A DNA stretch of 64,000 nt from Ectocarpus siliculosus (GCA_000310025.1 FN649729.1:372001-436000), one strand, 5' to 3'. Counted from the stretch's first letter, positions 30,001 to 45,000 are shown. Notes: generated by a model from the letters alone, not told the origin. Made by a program: numbers and translations.

Positions 30001-33000
30001 GTAATACATTTGGTGACTTGAATAGAACTAAAAAGGAGAACATGACGCACGTAAACAGTTGTATCCAAACAGAGTGACTGGGCCACCTGAAAGGACCAGG
30101 TTATTGAGAGCCTCGAGTATGTAGCATAGTTTGTGCGTTCGGATTTCAGAATATTTGTCAGGATGCTCCTCACAATTGCCTGTTTTCGCAAGATCACATT
30201 CAACTTTAGTCCCGCTCATCCTCGGTGACCACATCAGCCCCAACAACATCCCCACCCTATTTTCGCGCAGTTAGACTGCCTTGAAAGTGCGAAATCCACG
30301 GCCACAGGGAGCATCCAACACGAAAGTGACACACGTATCCGTGGGGGATGGTTTTGTCGTGGGGGAGACCCCTTGTGGGACAACACTAGATTATTCCCAT
30401 TGTTGCTGACGTACCGTACTCTCGCTTTCCATGAAACCGTCGTCCACCATAGCCTGGTCCACAGGCACAGTTGCGGTGCATACCACTGCCGCCGCGCCAA
30501 CCGCAAAGCGAGAGTCCGAGGCGGACAAGTCGGGCGAGCACGCGATACCCTCCAGGAATGGGTCGAGAACGACGATAGCGCTGACCCAAGTGTTTCCAAC
30601 ATTTTCAACACTCATTGTAAAGTTCATCGTGTCTCCCGCGTCGACGATGGTTTGGTCTCGTCCAAGGGCAACGGTGTGTGTCGACAACGTCTTTGTGATG
30701 GATACACCCGGGGCTTGGGGCAGTGGCACCGTCGAATGCGATGAAGACGTAACGGGTTCTGCATTAGCCCCTGGAGGCATTGCTTTTACGACGACAGCGC
30801 TAGTGGATTCACCGGAATCGATATCAGCCTGTCAACGGGCGTGCGGACGGGATTGGAATCTTGGTTAAGTTCGTTGTTGAGTCAGGAGCAACTCTTCAAC
30901 TCTTCAACTCCGCATTTGGTTCCCAAACCAAGACTTAAACGTTGCACCTGATGCTTCCGGTCCGTAGGAATGTATACCAGGGATGCACCCGTCTTTTCCA
31001 ATGCAGACACCTAAAATATTTCGGTGTCACTTCCGTCTGCATCCGTATCTGCATGCAACCAACTATTAATAGTCGCTCGGCTCCAGTCTGAACCGTGACA
31101 TGTGTCTCCTCAGTGCTCCGTTTATCGCCACGATGCTCAAAAGCCGATCTATCATTAGTGACTGCAAGGCGAACATCAATCTGAATCCTGTTTTTGAGCT
31201 CCACTCTTCTGCATGACGAACACGCAGAGAAGAGATTTGTGAATTATTGAAGGGCATCAAGCGCCCCACGAATGTAACCCCGCGCGAGACCACATTATTT
31301 CCGCCCTACCTGGCGTACGAGGAAGGCAGTTAAAGCTTGACAGTTGATGCTCGCCCCGGGTGATATGGACGCAAGGGATGCGTTGCAACTGAGTTCAGCA
31401 TCCGAATCCGTGGTCGGCACCTTCGTGAAGTACGTTGGCAAAAGGCAAAATGGGTGGGAAACGTGTTGGGTGAGCCAGAATAGTTGCACGAATGAGATTA
31501 TGACCCTGGAGCATGCCCTGTTGCAGCCTTATTGTCCTATAGCAACATTTTTTCATTCCATCACGTCTGAGTTGCTGTCAACCCATTCAGAGAGTTCTCG
31601 AACGAAGCGCCAGGTGGGGGGGTCTGAAAGTTCCAATCCCCTGTTCGTATGAACGGCTTCCATCAAGGTTGGATACCTCTCGAAGGTGACGTAACCGAAC
31701 GGGTTCATACAGGATGCCCTCACCATACTGTCGACAATCTGGATGTCCGACATAGTTGTCGTGCCGTTGTTGTGGACATCGTACGAGTACATCACTTCGT
31801 CGTCGACGCTGGCTCGATCGGCGTTACCCATATATTTGGAAGTCTTGCCTGCGCGATTCGTATTAAGCAATGTTCGGTTCAAAATTTCCAATGGTATGCT
31901 CTACTATTTAACGCCGAATGAATACGCACTGAAAGTTTGGCGCGTGAAAATAGCATGCGTTTCCTCCCTACATGGCACGGGTACCTTCAGCGTGCACTAT
32001 GGTGTTTGCAAATGATTCAACCACACAGCTTGCGACGGTAGGCCCTTGGCCGTCTTAGGGGTAGTGACCGTTTCAAAAAGCGAAGGCCCCGGAATCTCAA
32101 CACGAATTTTGAATGCTCAGCCAGACGGCCATGTCAGACGTCTGACAATGATCTAAACCCGAACTCACCGATTGCTATGCCGAACGTCCGGCCCAGTGGA
32201 ACTCTGCTTGATGCAAATGCGCTTACAGACACATCCTGCGGGCTCATCGACTCCACTATCGCGTTGTTGATGATTTCTCCATTGTCGACATCATCCTGGT
32301 CGATCTGCAGAAACGGCCAATACGTAGCGATATCACCGACGACGAGGTTGATCGAGGTGTTTGAAGAGGGTGGCGTGTGTTTGTGTGTATCCTTTTCCAT
32401 TGCTCAGAGCAAGCGGTGTTGCAGGCAACAACGTCAGGTTGCCATTTGAGAAAAAGCGAAAGCCTAGGTTGCCGCGGCTTCTGTCTCCCCTTCTCGATCG
32501 AGGGTATCGTGATCCTACGATTAGGAGCAACAGGTCACTTATAGGTTGCGGGCGGAGCCAGTCGAGGGCGGCTGGTAAAAAATAACAGGAAAGCTACTTC
32601 GTCAAACATACAGATACAGAATAAAATGCAGTTTATTGGTGTGACAGTTTGGGATTGTAGTTTCATGAATTGTTAGGAAACTTGGGGCCACCAGGGGAAA
32701 TCAGAAAGCAAGCAGCGGTGCAGCAAGTTGAGAACGAACGGAAGCTACAGCGCGTGTGAAGAGAAGGGAGGACAGTAGCGGTCGTCCAACGTAGACGGGG
32801 GCAGTATAAAAACAAGTTTGGTTTGTACTCACTCCCACCCGTCCATGGAATACAGCATGGTCCACTGTAACCGCTAATCTTCACGTTGTTGCTTCCATCA
32901 GCAACACCAGCTTCATACAGATTCTCACCAGGTACGTGTTATCGAAGCACGGGAACGATTCCCCTGGGGAAAGGCTCAGCTCGGAGCACACTACACCGTC

Positions 33001-36000
33001 AATGACAGTGTCAGCGACGGTGAGGTTGGTCAGTGTCACGGTCCCATTGTTGACGACGCTGTAGGAATATTGGACCTGCTCGAGCGGTCTGGCAATTCTG
33101 TCTTCTCCGTCCCCGTCTTCCCGCGTACCGCTCGTTTCTGAGGCGTGAATCGAAATTGGACAACACGAGTAAGTCGTCTTAAGAACCATTTATAACGACG
33201 TCTACCTCGCTCGTGATGATCAATGCTGTCACGACATTCACCGTCACACACGACCCGAGCGGGTATGTACAAATTAGCAGCGGCTGTGTTGCCACGAAAC
33301 ATGTGCCCCACCAAAGGAGTTTGATATACTGTATATACAGTTATTTTCTGCTGAAAGCAAAGCAAAACAGTGGCCACATGAGGTCTTCCGAGATGCGTCG
33401 CGTCTCTTACCTATGCTGACTGACGGTCTCTGGAGGAGATCTTGGCGCGCACTATTCACAGCATCCACCTGACCGAGAGGGCTGTCAGCCTTTACGGTTG
33501 CGTCCGTCACCACCTGACCACGCGTTTGCCGCGTGCGTGTCGAGACTCAGCATACAACATGCAATGTTGTAAGTGTGTGCCTCTTAGAATATTTCCAGTA
33601 AAAAAAACGGTCAACCAATTTGTGTTTTTTCAAAAATCATTAAAACCAAGTAAAAAAAGGCGCCTAGAGTTGGAAATGCGAACATTTGGCTGGATCTCAC
33701 GAACTACATCCAGACACGGAGTACACACAAGTGGACTAGACTGCGGTCTCGACTCTATGTCTGGAAGGTGGATGTTGAGAATGTTAGCCGCTGTCAACGG
33801 CTCCCTCGAAAACCGGACTTTGAACAAGGGTGTTCAACACTCGTGAAACAAGCTGAGGCGGACCATAATTCAACCTGACCATTTCGAAGTTCTCAGCCTT
33901 ACTCACAAATCCAGAGTCGATGTCCCCCTGGGTTACGATGTAGTGCCCGACGCAGTTCAAAGTCTCGTCCAGCGCTAGCGTCTTCTCTCCTTCATCTTCA
34001 TCACGTTCACATGAAATTGCAGATACCTGTACGCAACAAGTCAGTCCACCCCAGAACGCGCGCCGACGGTGTGAGTGCGGGTCCCAAGCATGCCGCTTCT
34101 GCAATCTGCACGTGACCAAGAATCCCACTTTGTTCAACATTGTATTCTAAGAGCATCGCAGAAGTCTGGAGACACATTCACGGTATGAGGTGACCGCCCT
34201 TGCTAGCAAGGTAAAGGTGGAATCCAATGCCTGCATGTAGTTTCAGCAATCGCCACGTCGAGTGCGAAACGGGGCCGGGAGGGGTCAGTTTGCACACATC
34301 TCACCACGGGAGAAATAACCTCGATCGACCACAACGACACGCTGCCGCTGTTTGTGACGTTGAAGAGGCATGTGATAGAATCGCCCACTGTGGCGAGCCC
34401 CTCCTGATCATCCGGGATATACGATGTACCTACGTCTGTCACCGCCGCGAACAAAACGTAAAGGGGGATGTTCTTTGAGCGGGACATGCCCGCATCAACA
34501 GTTCGGGCTTAATGATAGACTCGAAATATTAACGGCGAAGAGGGACTCTGAGTGGAACCACCGCACACGCCGTGTGCAGACGATATATTGCAAGGCTGTA
34601 TTGCACCCTGCTGTATTCATGCAGCAGAGCGCTCAGGCACGAGATGATGAATGGACGGACAGTCACGGCAGATGATCACCGTCGACCACGTAAACGGCCA
34701 GTAAACAGTTGGGAAGCTGAAGGACTGGCACCAAAAGTAATCTAGGGAACATACCGTGCGAGCAACCCTGGCTATCGCACTACAAAACCTTCTCACCGAC
34801 TGAGATACTCGCCGCTCCTTTGAGCTCTACGGTGCTGCCTTCGGCGTCCTCTATAATAGTCCGGTTAGGGCTGACCGACGTCGCACGGGATGTTGTGCTG
34901 TAGCCTCCCGCATCCATGTCCTCTTGTTTGATCACGTAGGTGCCGATGCAAGTGTACGGGTCGTCTTGGGGGCAGAACATCGCGTCCAAATCCGCGGAGC
35001 CTGTGCCGTGCGAACAGATACCGAGAAGATCAACAGCCGAGGTGTGCGGGGTTGGCAACTCTTGTACAACAGAGGATAATCGCGCAACTATTCTTGAAGC
35101 GCAACGACGGCATCTGCAAAAGAGTCGAACAGACCGTTGTTCGTACATTCCCCTATTTCCACACAACCTTGGTCGGAACAACCACAAGTATGAGACGTTC
35201 CACCTGATTCAGAGTGTTCTCATCAGGCCACGTGTTGATATGAAGTAGCTCAGGTGATTCTCGCTACCCAACCAAGCCAGCCTTATCATGAAGAAGGGAA
35301 AATCATAAGCCATCAGCGAGCACATGGAGGCAAGCACCCGCTACTCGAGCATTCCACTACTGAAAATCTTCAAGCAGATGTGGCACAAGCGACGTTTCAT
35401 TTAGTTTCGTTTGGATAGTCTAGGCAAGTACATGCCCTCACCTCTGTACCATACGTCGCACCCGACGCTCATCGTGTCGTCCGTGACATGGATATCCATG
35501 AGGCAGGTGTTACCCGTGTTGGCCACATCCAGGCTATACTCGATGACATCGCCGGCGTTCAAGACGCCATCCTTCCCCAGGTCGGTGTTCGTCATGGTCA
35601 CTTAATTCCATTGACGGCATGAAAGGGCAGGGAACGTTGACATATACGAGTTTTTCAACGAGAGAGGAACCGGTATCAATTCACATCGACTTTGTGACTC
35701 CGTGTCGGCAGCTTCTGTCGGGAACCCAACACACATGCGTCTCCAGGAAAAGGGATAGGGTCTTACCGAGTTCAATAGAAGACACCGGCTCAAGGGCCAC
35801 GTCCACCGCGGAGGTTGCCTCGACCGGGCCCGCGGGGCTCAATGTTCGGACGGTCAGGGTGCTCTCAACGAAGCCGCCATTCACGTCCGTTTGTTGCACC
35901 TGTCATTCAAATCGCCTAGCAGTGAGAATGATAATATTGCTACTGTATCACGTTACCTGGAAAAACATCGCATGACCTACCGCTAGTATGTAGTGGCAGG

Positions 36001-39000
36001 GGGTAACAGACGGCGCGAAAAAAGCGACGTTGTATGCGAGTCTTGGCAAAGTATCCCGCTAAACCGCAATCTTTACTCCCGGACAAGCGTACTCACGGTG
36101 TAGAAAGCGGTGCAGATGACAATGCTCCCAGGATTCAGAATCAGTCCGGTCAGGGGAGGTGTGCAGGCTATTTCCGCCACGTTAAGGCCCCTGAAAATAA
36201 TAAAAATGTCACCGTATTAGGATCGACTAGGCTTGTCAATCAATCGCTGCATAGATGTTCAGGAGGCGAGACTCTCAAAAGGCTTGCAAGTCAACGATGG
36301 GCAGAACCGAGTCCATTTTAAAAGGTGGACGGACTGGAAAGGCACGTAAATACTCAGCATGCTGAAAATATAAACATTTCCTTCGCGGAGATGGGACGAC
36401 TGAAGAGAATTACTCATCATGCAGTCAACACATTGGATAGAAGAACGAGATCATGTAGAGCCCCACCCGGGGTTTTAGTGCTCAAGCTGCTGTGATGAGA
36501 ACGATGCCATATTATCCTTCTCATCTCACTTTTGCAGCTGCTCCTCCAATATTGGGTCCCAAACGACGGTGGTGTTAAGGGTTGTCGTGCCCGTGTTGTT
36601 CAACTTGATGTTGTATTCGATGATGTCTCCAGAAGAGGCTCCATGGACGCCATCCGAATCGACAAGCGTTGTTTCAGCGGAAATGGACACGTTGCTTTTT
36701 GAGAGCAACACCTGACTCGCCATGGCCGTATCTACCATGACTCCCCCAGACTCGGGATATCCCGAGATGCTGCATGCGTAGTTCGACGAACAGACGATTT
36801 CGGGGAAGCGCAAACATTGATTTGTGCAGAGCTCGGCGTCCGTTTAGATTCCTAAGCAGCAAATAGCATCAACGACAACAACACATGAATGAGCTTTGGA
36901 GAGATTCACGTTATAGTGGATACACTGCTTTGTGCGGCCACCGCTCGATGGCGAAGAATGCAACGTGTGTTGTTTGAGGCACCTTTATGCTTCGACCAAC
37001 TTTTCACGTGTACCTGACAATGTTGCTCACTACACCGGCATCGATGTCAGCCTGGGTGATGCTATATACAGGCGCACAGGCGAACATGCCGCCCACCAGC
37101 CAAGGGTCCGGGATACCATCCGAGCAATCCATGTTTTCGGTTCCTGTTGAGAGAATTCGCGAAAACAAGATGAGTACGTTCTCAAGTACGTGCTCAGTAC
37201 ATTTGCATAAAAAAAAACGCCTTCACGATGTGTCGGTACAGGTACCTGTAGCACCAGACCCATTCTCTAACAGCGTTTCGTGATTCTGTGCGCTGATCGA
37301 TGGAAGCAGTCGCAATGCTTGGATAGAACGTCTTGGTTCTACTCTCTCTGTTTCTTCAGGTTCTCTGTGGATTGCCACGTACTGCTCAACCTACCGGCCG
37401 TGTCCAGCATGGTGACCCGTGCTACATCCACGTTTCCTGTGTTGGTGGACTGAACGCCGAATAGGATACTTTCCCCAACTGCGGCCAATCCCTCCGTCTG
37501 ATCAGCCGGGACGTGTTCTGCCGTCATTTCGATGGCCCACCCTGGGTCCTGCAAATTGTCAATACAAGAAGATTAGAAAAGGCACGCAAAGAGAGAATCG
37601 TCGCACATCAGGTGAGATTCGTTTTGCAGGTATGATACACCGTAGGGACAGCATCGGCATTGCAGTTTCGGAGGGATACGAGTAGTAGCTCCCTAGCGTA
37701 TCGACAAGACCACCAGTACCGGCCATTGCGCGAAATCACGTACTTAATTGACCTCGTTGCAACTTACCGGTGTCAGCTTCGTTGTCACAGTCGCGTTACT
37801 GAAGACCTCGCCGTTCAGTACGCCGGCTTCACTTTCATGCCATGCCTGGACTTGAATGCTTGCCAGTTGCACTCCGTCGTTGATCTGTAGAATTGCCAAG
37901 GTTGTTAGCGACACGACACGTTAGCAATCCGAAATCTCCCGCATCCATACTATTTGGAAGATGTGCTGAACACTTGATCCTCAATGTTTGAAGCATTGCT
38001 GAGATTCCCGCGTGGCACTTCGCTATTGAAGAGCGGGGAGGCTTGGAAATCATCGAGCGACACATGACAGCAGGTCAAGCTGCAATGGAGCTCCCTTCGT
38101 TGGCGAGCTGCAGTGGGATCGCGGTGCACGGGTGCAACGTTGATACTTCGAATCGTCTCTTTTGCTCACCTCCGACTGAGTCACACCATCTGTTGCGGTG
38201 CACGTCAACGATGTAGCCGGTGCCAATCCCTTGTCTGGGTATGTAGCTAGGCCGGTGAAAGATCCATGGCCTAATCCATCGGCCGTCTGTGCATCGACGT
38301 CTGTGCAAGTGATCGTAACCCCATTCTCGTGCAAGGTGTTGTCCTCAATGGCGATGTCGAATAGATCGAGCAAACCGTTGTTGGTGATGGTGTAGGTGTA
38401 CTTTATCTCATCAGATGTAGCTGCCGCGACGTCAGTCCCAAGTTTATCGTAGGTTCGCCCCAGCAAAACGTGCACGGACCCGACCTGGTATCGGTTGGAG
38501 TTTTTAACAGACATGTTCCCATCGATTAGAACAGCCTCCTATTTAGCGTAGAGACAGGACGTTGTAATGAGTACACCCAGCAAGTACCAGGAAATAGCAC
38601 GTATTTGCGTGGGCATCGACAAGTGAATATCGTGTGAGTGGTAGCTTGGGCACGGCCAGGTACCATTGCATCGAAGAAACTTTCAAGATCTAGCCTTAGG
38701 AAGCTACGTAGGCCAATGCTGTGGGGGACTATCGCAGAATTCCATCGCCGTGCATCTTCACCTGAGAGAGAGAGACCACCTCGCTGAACGAGGACTCCAC
38801 TTGGTAGTCGTGCTCATCCCTAGCCGTGACCGTCACAATCGCCTTCCTCTCGAGTTCGTTGACATCATCGGCAGTCAAGACGTGGATGTAGCTGCACGAA
38901 ATTTCCGCGTCTACAACGAGATCATCGGTGATGGTGACCTCGTTCTTGAACACGGTGAAGTCTTGAGTGCAGACAATCTTAGATTCACCGTCAGCTGGAG

Positions 39001-42000
39001 TTGCGGAGGGACCGCAACACGGAAAATAAGCAGTCATGATATCGTATGGAAATACTGTTAAGAAAGAACGCGTCCAACCAACGCACTGCGCGCGGCGTTT
39101 CTCGCCATTCATGAACATGATGTTTGCGTTCCGGCGCACGTGATCAACTGCCGTGCCATGTATGAATGCCAGTCCTATAAACTACTTGGTTGTCTTGGTG
39201 TGGGCCTGAAACCGCTGACGCGTCAAGCCAAGTGCATCGAAACCAACATGGCACCAGTTTCGCATACCCTGCGCCGTTCCACGTAGGTACTGTAAAGTGC
39301 GTGGTATGGCACCCATCGTTGATTTAGCACCCGTCGGTGTCTAAGCGCCGGGGTGCGTAAAAAAGCAAGAACGCCATGATTTAATTGCATTTGGGCAGCG
39401 ATATCGGTGTTAACGCACTCGGTGCAATATCAACGATATTAAATCTGCGTAGGATGCTAATTTGAGTGCTTCCGCAAGGTACCGGTGCTCTCCGGGTCAC
39501 GGTTTGAAGTAGGCTGCGGGGTGTCTGTAGGTATCAGTAGGGGTGCCATACCACTATGTATACCGTTCCGTCGTGGTGTGAGCGGAGAAATGTCTCCAAA
39601 ATGGCCCACTACTGTGATTTCTTCCGTATCGCACCCATCGGTGTCATCGCACCGGGGCGGTGTTGGAAACCTACAGTAGAACGAAAGGGTTAAATTGTAT
39701 TTCCGCAACGGTATCGGCGTTATGGCGCCGGGGTGCGATAAAAAGCCAACACAGGGATAAAATACAAAACGATCGCACCCCGGCGTCGTAACACGCACAT
39801 TTTACGGTAGTCTGGGCCTACATCATGAACGTGCGTTCTGTCCAAAACATTGGCTTAACTACAACAAGGGTGATAGTATCGCAGTTAGGGTCATTTCAAT
39901 ACCGCAACTTCGGCTTGCCTGAGACCGCCCAAGGATCGTTGACCACAATGTCCGACAGCACGGCGTGCCCGTTGTTGATGATGAGAATATCGAACCTAGG
40001 TAGAAAAGGTGGGAAATGAAAGGGCCACCGGACAGGACCCCCAAACAGGCAGCACAACATGCAACAAGGTTGGGTTGGTACAACAAACGCAAGACAGAAA
40101 TCAGTCAAAGACAGAAACAAGTGAACAGTGTACTCCAGTTCGTCGGTGTGTCCAAAGAAATACTGGTGTGACGTTAGGCATGTGTCTATTCAGCTGTAAC
40201 CGTGTTTGATGCAAAATAGATTTCTCTCACTTGATCTCTTCCCCAGCTTCAGCTTGATCGTCTTTTGGATCAAAGTTGTCCAAAAACAGGCCAGATAAAC
40301 CTGTTTATTGGCAGATTGGTCGAAGTTTAGTGCACCAAAGGAATATGCTGCAGTAAACATTGTGGACGATCCTCACCACGGCAGATACTGCAGTACCGCA
40401 AATGAATAGAAAGCGGACGTCAGCGCCGACCATTAGATCTCTACCTCAAACCATCGTTGGCACAGCAGATTGAACCACCGTCACTAAATCTCCCGGTCAA
40501 CCCCGGAGTACACTTGGCTTACAATTGTGTCGACTATCAAAGCCATAACTGTAGCCTCACACCAAGCCCTGAGAATCTCCAATCTCGTACCTATGTCGAC
40601 GGAAGGGGGTTTCTTGAGTGTGACAGGAGCAGTCCCGATCTTGGTGATTGGTTGCCCCGACGGAGGTGTTCCTTTAGCTCTGCATGCATACCAAGTGAGT
40701 ATCAGGGCACCAGCGCGTGGATGGAGGCTGACTTTGGACATGAACAATCTATATGATGGTGTCAACGCAAACAAACAAACACTTTCAACTAAAGAGACTA
40801 ATTGAAGAAGGTTATGTCGAGGTACACAGTCGTCCAAGCTCACCCACAGCGCAAAGACACGCTTATCCCCAGCATTTCAGCAACTTGCCGCCCGTAAACC
40901 CTTTCACCAACACGGCACTAATGTACCTCCCGAGAGTAGAACCTCTCAAGAGTGTTCGGTCGTGGCGAAACCAAGAGCTTATCTATCCGCAAATATTAGC
41001 TGCTCACGTGGCTGCTATGTCCAGGATTCCTGCATCGATGTCGACCCAGGACAGCGTGTACTTCCCGGCGCACGAGAATTTTTCGCCAGGCCCAAGCGTT
41101 GCGACGGTAGGACATTCGTAGGAAACCCCGGGGTGCGACACACCGGTGTTGCTCAAGTCCACATTGCCCGTGTTTGTCACCTGTGAGGATGTCATCAGGT
41201 GGGTTTGTTCGCCTGGAATTATTCACTAGTGAATACCACGCGCTATCTAGATTGAACCTCTTGATTACTGCGCCGCGTACGTCAAAAGACCTGTCAGCAA
41301 GGCGAGGTGGCACCAGTAGGCGGTGGGAGTCATGCGTTTACAAGAAAGACATTGCAGGAGAAGTCGTTTCCACTCAGACACGACCGCGAGGAGAAACGCG
41401 CAACCATGTGACCTACAGTATGATTGGAAGATCTTGGTCTGTACGCCAGAAAGCCGCTGTCCAACTGACTCAACCGTTGGGGCACATTTGTCGGGGCGGC
41501 ATCAATCTCGGCTCGTGAGAACAGAGCGTTCTTTCCCGATGCCCAGTCCATAGGAACCAAAAAAGGACTGTTCTCCAATATCCACAGCACAAAGTATCAA
41601 GGCCCTTGTCTGTTCGGCACGTCGTAAAATGTTTCTTCATAATGCGACAACCCTTTTTGAATTGTCGACCAGGCCCAAGAGGTCAATGAACTCTTACCGT
41701 CACCACGTAAACCACGAGCTCGTCTTTGTCGGCGTAGTCGGTCATGCCCGACTCGCCACTGTCTTCCCACGTAGCGGTCATGCCTGAACGAAGAGAGCGA
41801 AGTTATCCAAAATTCGAAATCGTAGCACAATGCAAGGTTAAACGAAGTAATATGGGCGTTTTCAAGCTTCCGGAAAAATTCATCCACGATTTCGGTGGGC
41901 AACTAGGGATACGTTTGGTAATAATAGTGTGGCAATGACCCTGAGGGGGGTTGAAGTTGGTGAAAGCGAAAGTGGAGTAGTACTGTTGTCTCAACATACA

Positions 42001-45000
42001 TTCGGAGCTGACGATGCTTTCAGTGGTTCTGCTAAACCAATACATAACCGCGCGAGCAGCAACAGCTCTCCCCTTGATCGGTGATTATACGCGTTGGAGG
42101 GTGACTCGCCTATTTCGATAGAGGGATCCGGTGTAAGGTTCTCGGCCCACACGAAGGACCTGCTCATGGGTTGGTTGTTCACCGCGGTACCGGTCACCGA
42201 TGCCGTGAAGTTGACGACACCGGCGTTGAGATCCTGCTGCGTGACCTGCAGTGGTGACAGGAAACATGGACAACGGGAAGAACTATTTAGTAGTTCCTGT
42301 TTGGATGCCTTTCCCTAGAACATTTCACTCCGAACCTTTTGACGGAGACCGAAACTGTCTTCAACTTTTTGTCGTACCTTGGCTCATCCCCTGAAAAAAT
42401 CAAACTTGACAACACCTCGACACACGTCATGAGTTCAACCTTTCTGCGTGTAAGACAAAGATCCACACCGGCTACAGTAACTGGTTCGCCCGGGTTGCTG
42501 CCGTGCCCTAGCCAGTCACCCAACTATCCCCTACCGCCCAACCGTTGTGATTATTGGCAAAGGTAGGTTCAAATAATGGGAAAACAGTCGCGGAGGGGAG
42601 CTCGGCAGAGGCCTAGAAGGTAACGCGATGGAACTTGATTCAATAGACGTTATGTTCGGGTGTGGCAAGCATAAGTATTTACACTGATATTAATAAAGCA
42701 GTTCCCACGGCAGCTCCTCACCTGTTGGATAGGCACACACTCGTGCTGCTGGCCTTGCTCTAGCGAGAAGGTCTCTGACACGGCGCATCCTGCGGAGTCT
42801 AAAGAATCTGCGATACTAAGAGAGACGAGCGTCACGGTTCCCTTGTTGGCCACGACCACGCTTAAGTCGACGGCCTCTCCGGCATCTGGACGGCCGTTTC
42901 CGTTTTCATCCACCCAAGCTCCGGTCGTTTCTTTGGAGGCAGTTTGAAGGAGGCGAGGCGATCGCAATGGTTCATCGCATCTTGAATTGAACAGGTTGGT
43001 GTGTCGGGGTAAACGTTGGCAACCGTCTGGCGTCGTGATTGGTTGCGGTACTATCTAGACAGTTTTATTGTTTAATCTCAAGCTTGTACAGGGAAGCAGC
43101 GAACATTCGTGCTCTTGCTTGACGACTTCGCTGACACCAATTCCCCTCACCAATGCTAATGCTGGCAAGCTGAGTCACCGTTGCCCAGGTTGTTTGTTGG
43201 TCGCGGACAGGTCTGTTGTCTGGATCAACGGCCGTCACCTGAGACATGTGGTTTCCGTGGTGGATGGTAGCCCAGAAAATGTTAAAAAGGAATACGTTTT
43301 GGTGAAATGACGATTGTTCATCACGAAGCGGAAGGCGCGCAATGCATTAGCCAGCTGTCGACAAGAAGTTCCGAAGCTATTTTCAGCATGCAGTTGTTTT
43401 GAGGCAGTGAAGAAATTCCGAACTGCCGGGCCACCGAGGTGCTTGACAACGTGAAGAGTACCCAGGTATACAATACGAGACAAGCAACTCTGACACCGAA
43501 CGAAGTTATTTCGTCGCAAGGAGATAGTACCGCTGCCGGAAAGACATGGCATGCAATGGGGCACGCACGCTGTTTAATCGTGCCGAGATGCGCAGTTGCG
43601 GCACATAAACTAGTACCATTGAAGCCAATGACCCCCTAGCTGTTGGAATACTCGTCGAGTAGACTAAAACCAATCATTGTCACACCATCAGCAACATAGA
43701 ATAAATGACTACTGTGAAGATCAGTGGCATCGACCTGAGGAAAGCCCGGGTGTATAATTCGCCGACACATTTCAATCTCTTTAAGACATGACCCCACCTC
43801 AGATGTACTATTGAAGCCCCCAGCGTCAATATACGACGCTGTGAGAGGCACCGTAACCTCGCACACAAGCGGCGCGCCGGAAGGGTGGGAGCTTGGCAAG
43901 AACTCGCTATCGGCCGCCGAAACATCTTGGTCGCAGTTGAAGGCCTCCGAGCCGACAATCCAGTTGGTTGGTTTGACGGAGCTCAGCACGGCATTTCCCG
44001 TGTTGGCGATGGTTACTTGGAATGTCGCAGAGTCTCCCTCGTCGCTGTAGGCAGAGTCGAGTCCTTCGGACTTGGACATCGACAACAACGTGCTTTCCAA
44101 GGAGATGTTCATTTGCCTTGGCACCGTAACCGTCTCGGCGTCTTTAGTGGCAACCTTCACCGCACCGGGCGAAGGCGACCAACCTTCGAGAATGACCGTG
44201 TTGTGCACGTACCCCGCGTTGATGTCCTCCTGACAGGGGTGAGGGAGAATCAAGGGCAGCGCGCGCTTGGTACTTGTAGCTCATATGATGAAAAATGAAA
44301 CAGAATCAGCACAGAAACGGGAACAGCGCGCCTATTACATCCCTGTGGGCACATCAACCGCCGCGAAGGAATGAACAAGCTGGCTTGCGAGGAACGACCC
44401 ATACCACGAACGTTCATTCTGCTTTCTCTGGTCGTGACCCAACTGAAGGCTGTTGGTGGCTACGCGCGGGATCGATCAAAACACCCGACATGCTTCATGA
44501 CCTTTGGCATAGAGGGTTTCGTTGTCTTCATTTGGCCGGTCGATGTTTCGGGCGTCAAGAAGCGGTTAGACTACCTGGTTCACGTTTTGGAGTGACGACC
44601 TAAAACAATGGCAGCACGAACGTAGATGTTCTCTCTACTGGACTTCACCATGTGGCATTGTCACAGCACGTGGGAGATCTATTGAACGCTATTTTGCAAC
44701 CCAGACCTGAGTAATCGAATAGCCAGACGAGCTTTGACAATGAACGGCCGTCCCGGGAGCTACGTCCAAGTCAACCAGTTTCGGGTCACAGATGACCGAT
44801 ACCTGACCAACACAACGCGGAGGAGAGGTCAGAATGTTCAACCGTTGGAAGGATTGGAGAGTTGGGACCTTTCACCTAGTTCGTCTGTTGCACTGGTCAA
44901 CGTAAGGGAACAAGGCGTGAAGCCCTTCGTTGACTTTCCACATTGCTACCAGTGTCGTTTTTCCGGTTCGTCACTCTGCCAGCAACAAACGGCTGTCCGA

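Larger units (their letters stand above)
28803..41783 (-). repeat. Higher-order repeat copy C (classes a-z; 11 modules)
   Basis: This block has 26 exons, about 4.08 kb coding, and is the only copy in which all classes a to z appear as separate exons. It exceeds copy B by about 375 coding bases, which is the size of the p,q,r module. It contains the one recognisable transposon of the window, inside the intron between classes e and f. Confidence 0.85.

Noticed and set aside
30889-30910. A short 9-bp period repeat (AACTCTTCA)
   Set aside because: Just over two units of simple sequence in an intron; too short to mean anything.
39220-39830. A retroelement or virus-like insert in the largest intron
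   Set aside because: The segment is only about 520 bp, has short inverted rather than long direct terminal repeats, and has no coding capacity.
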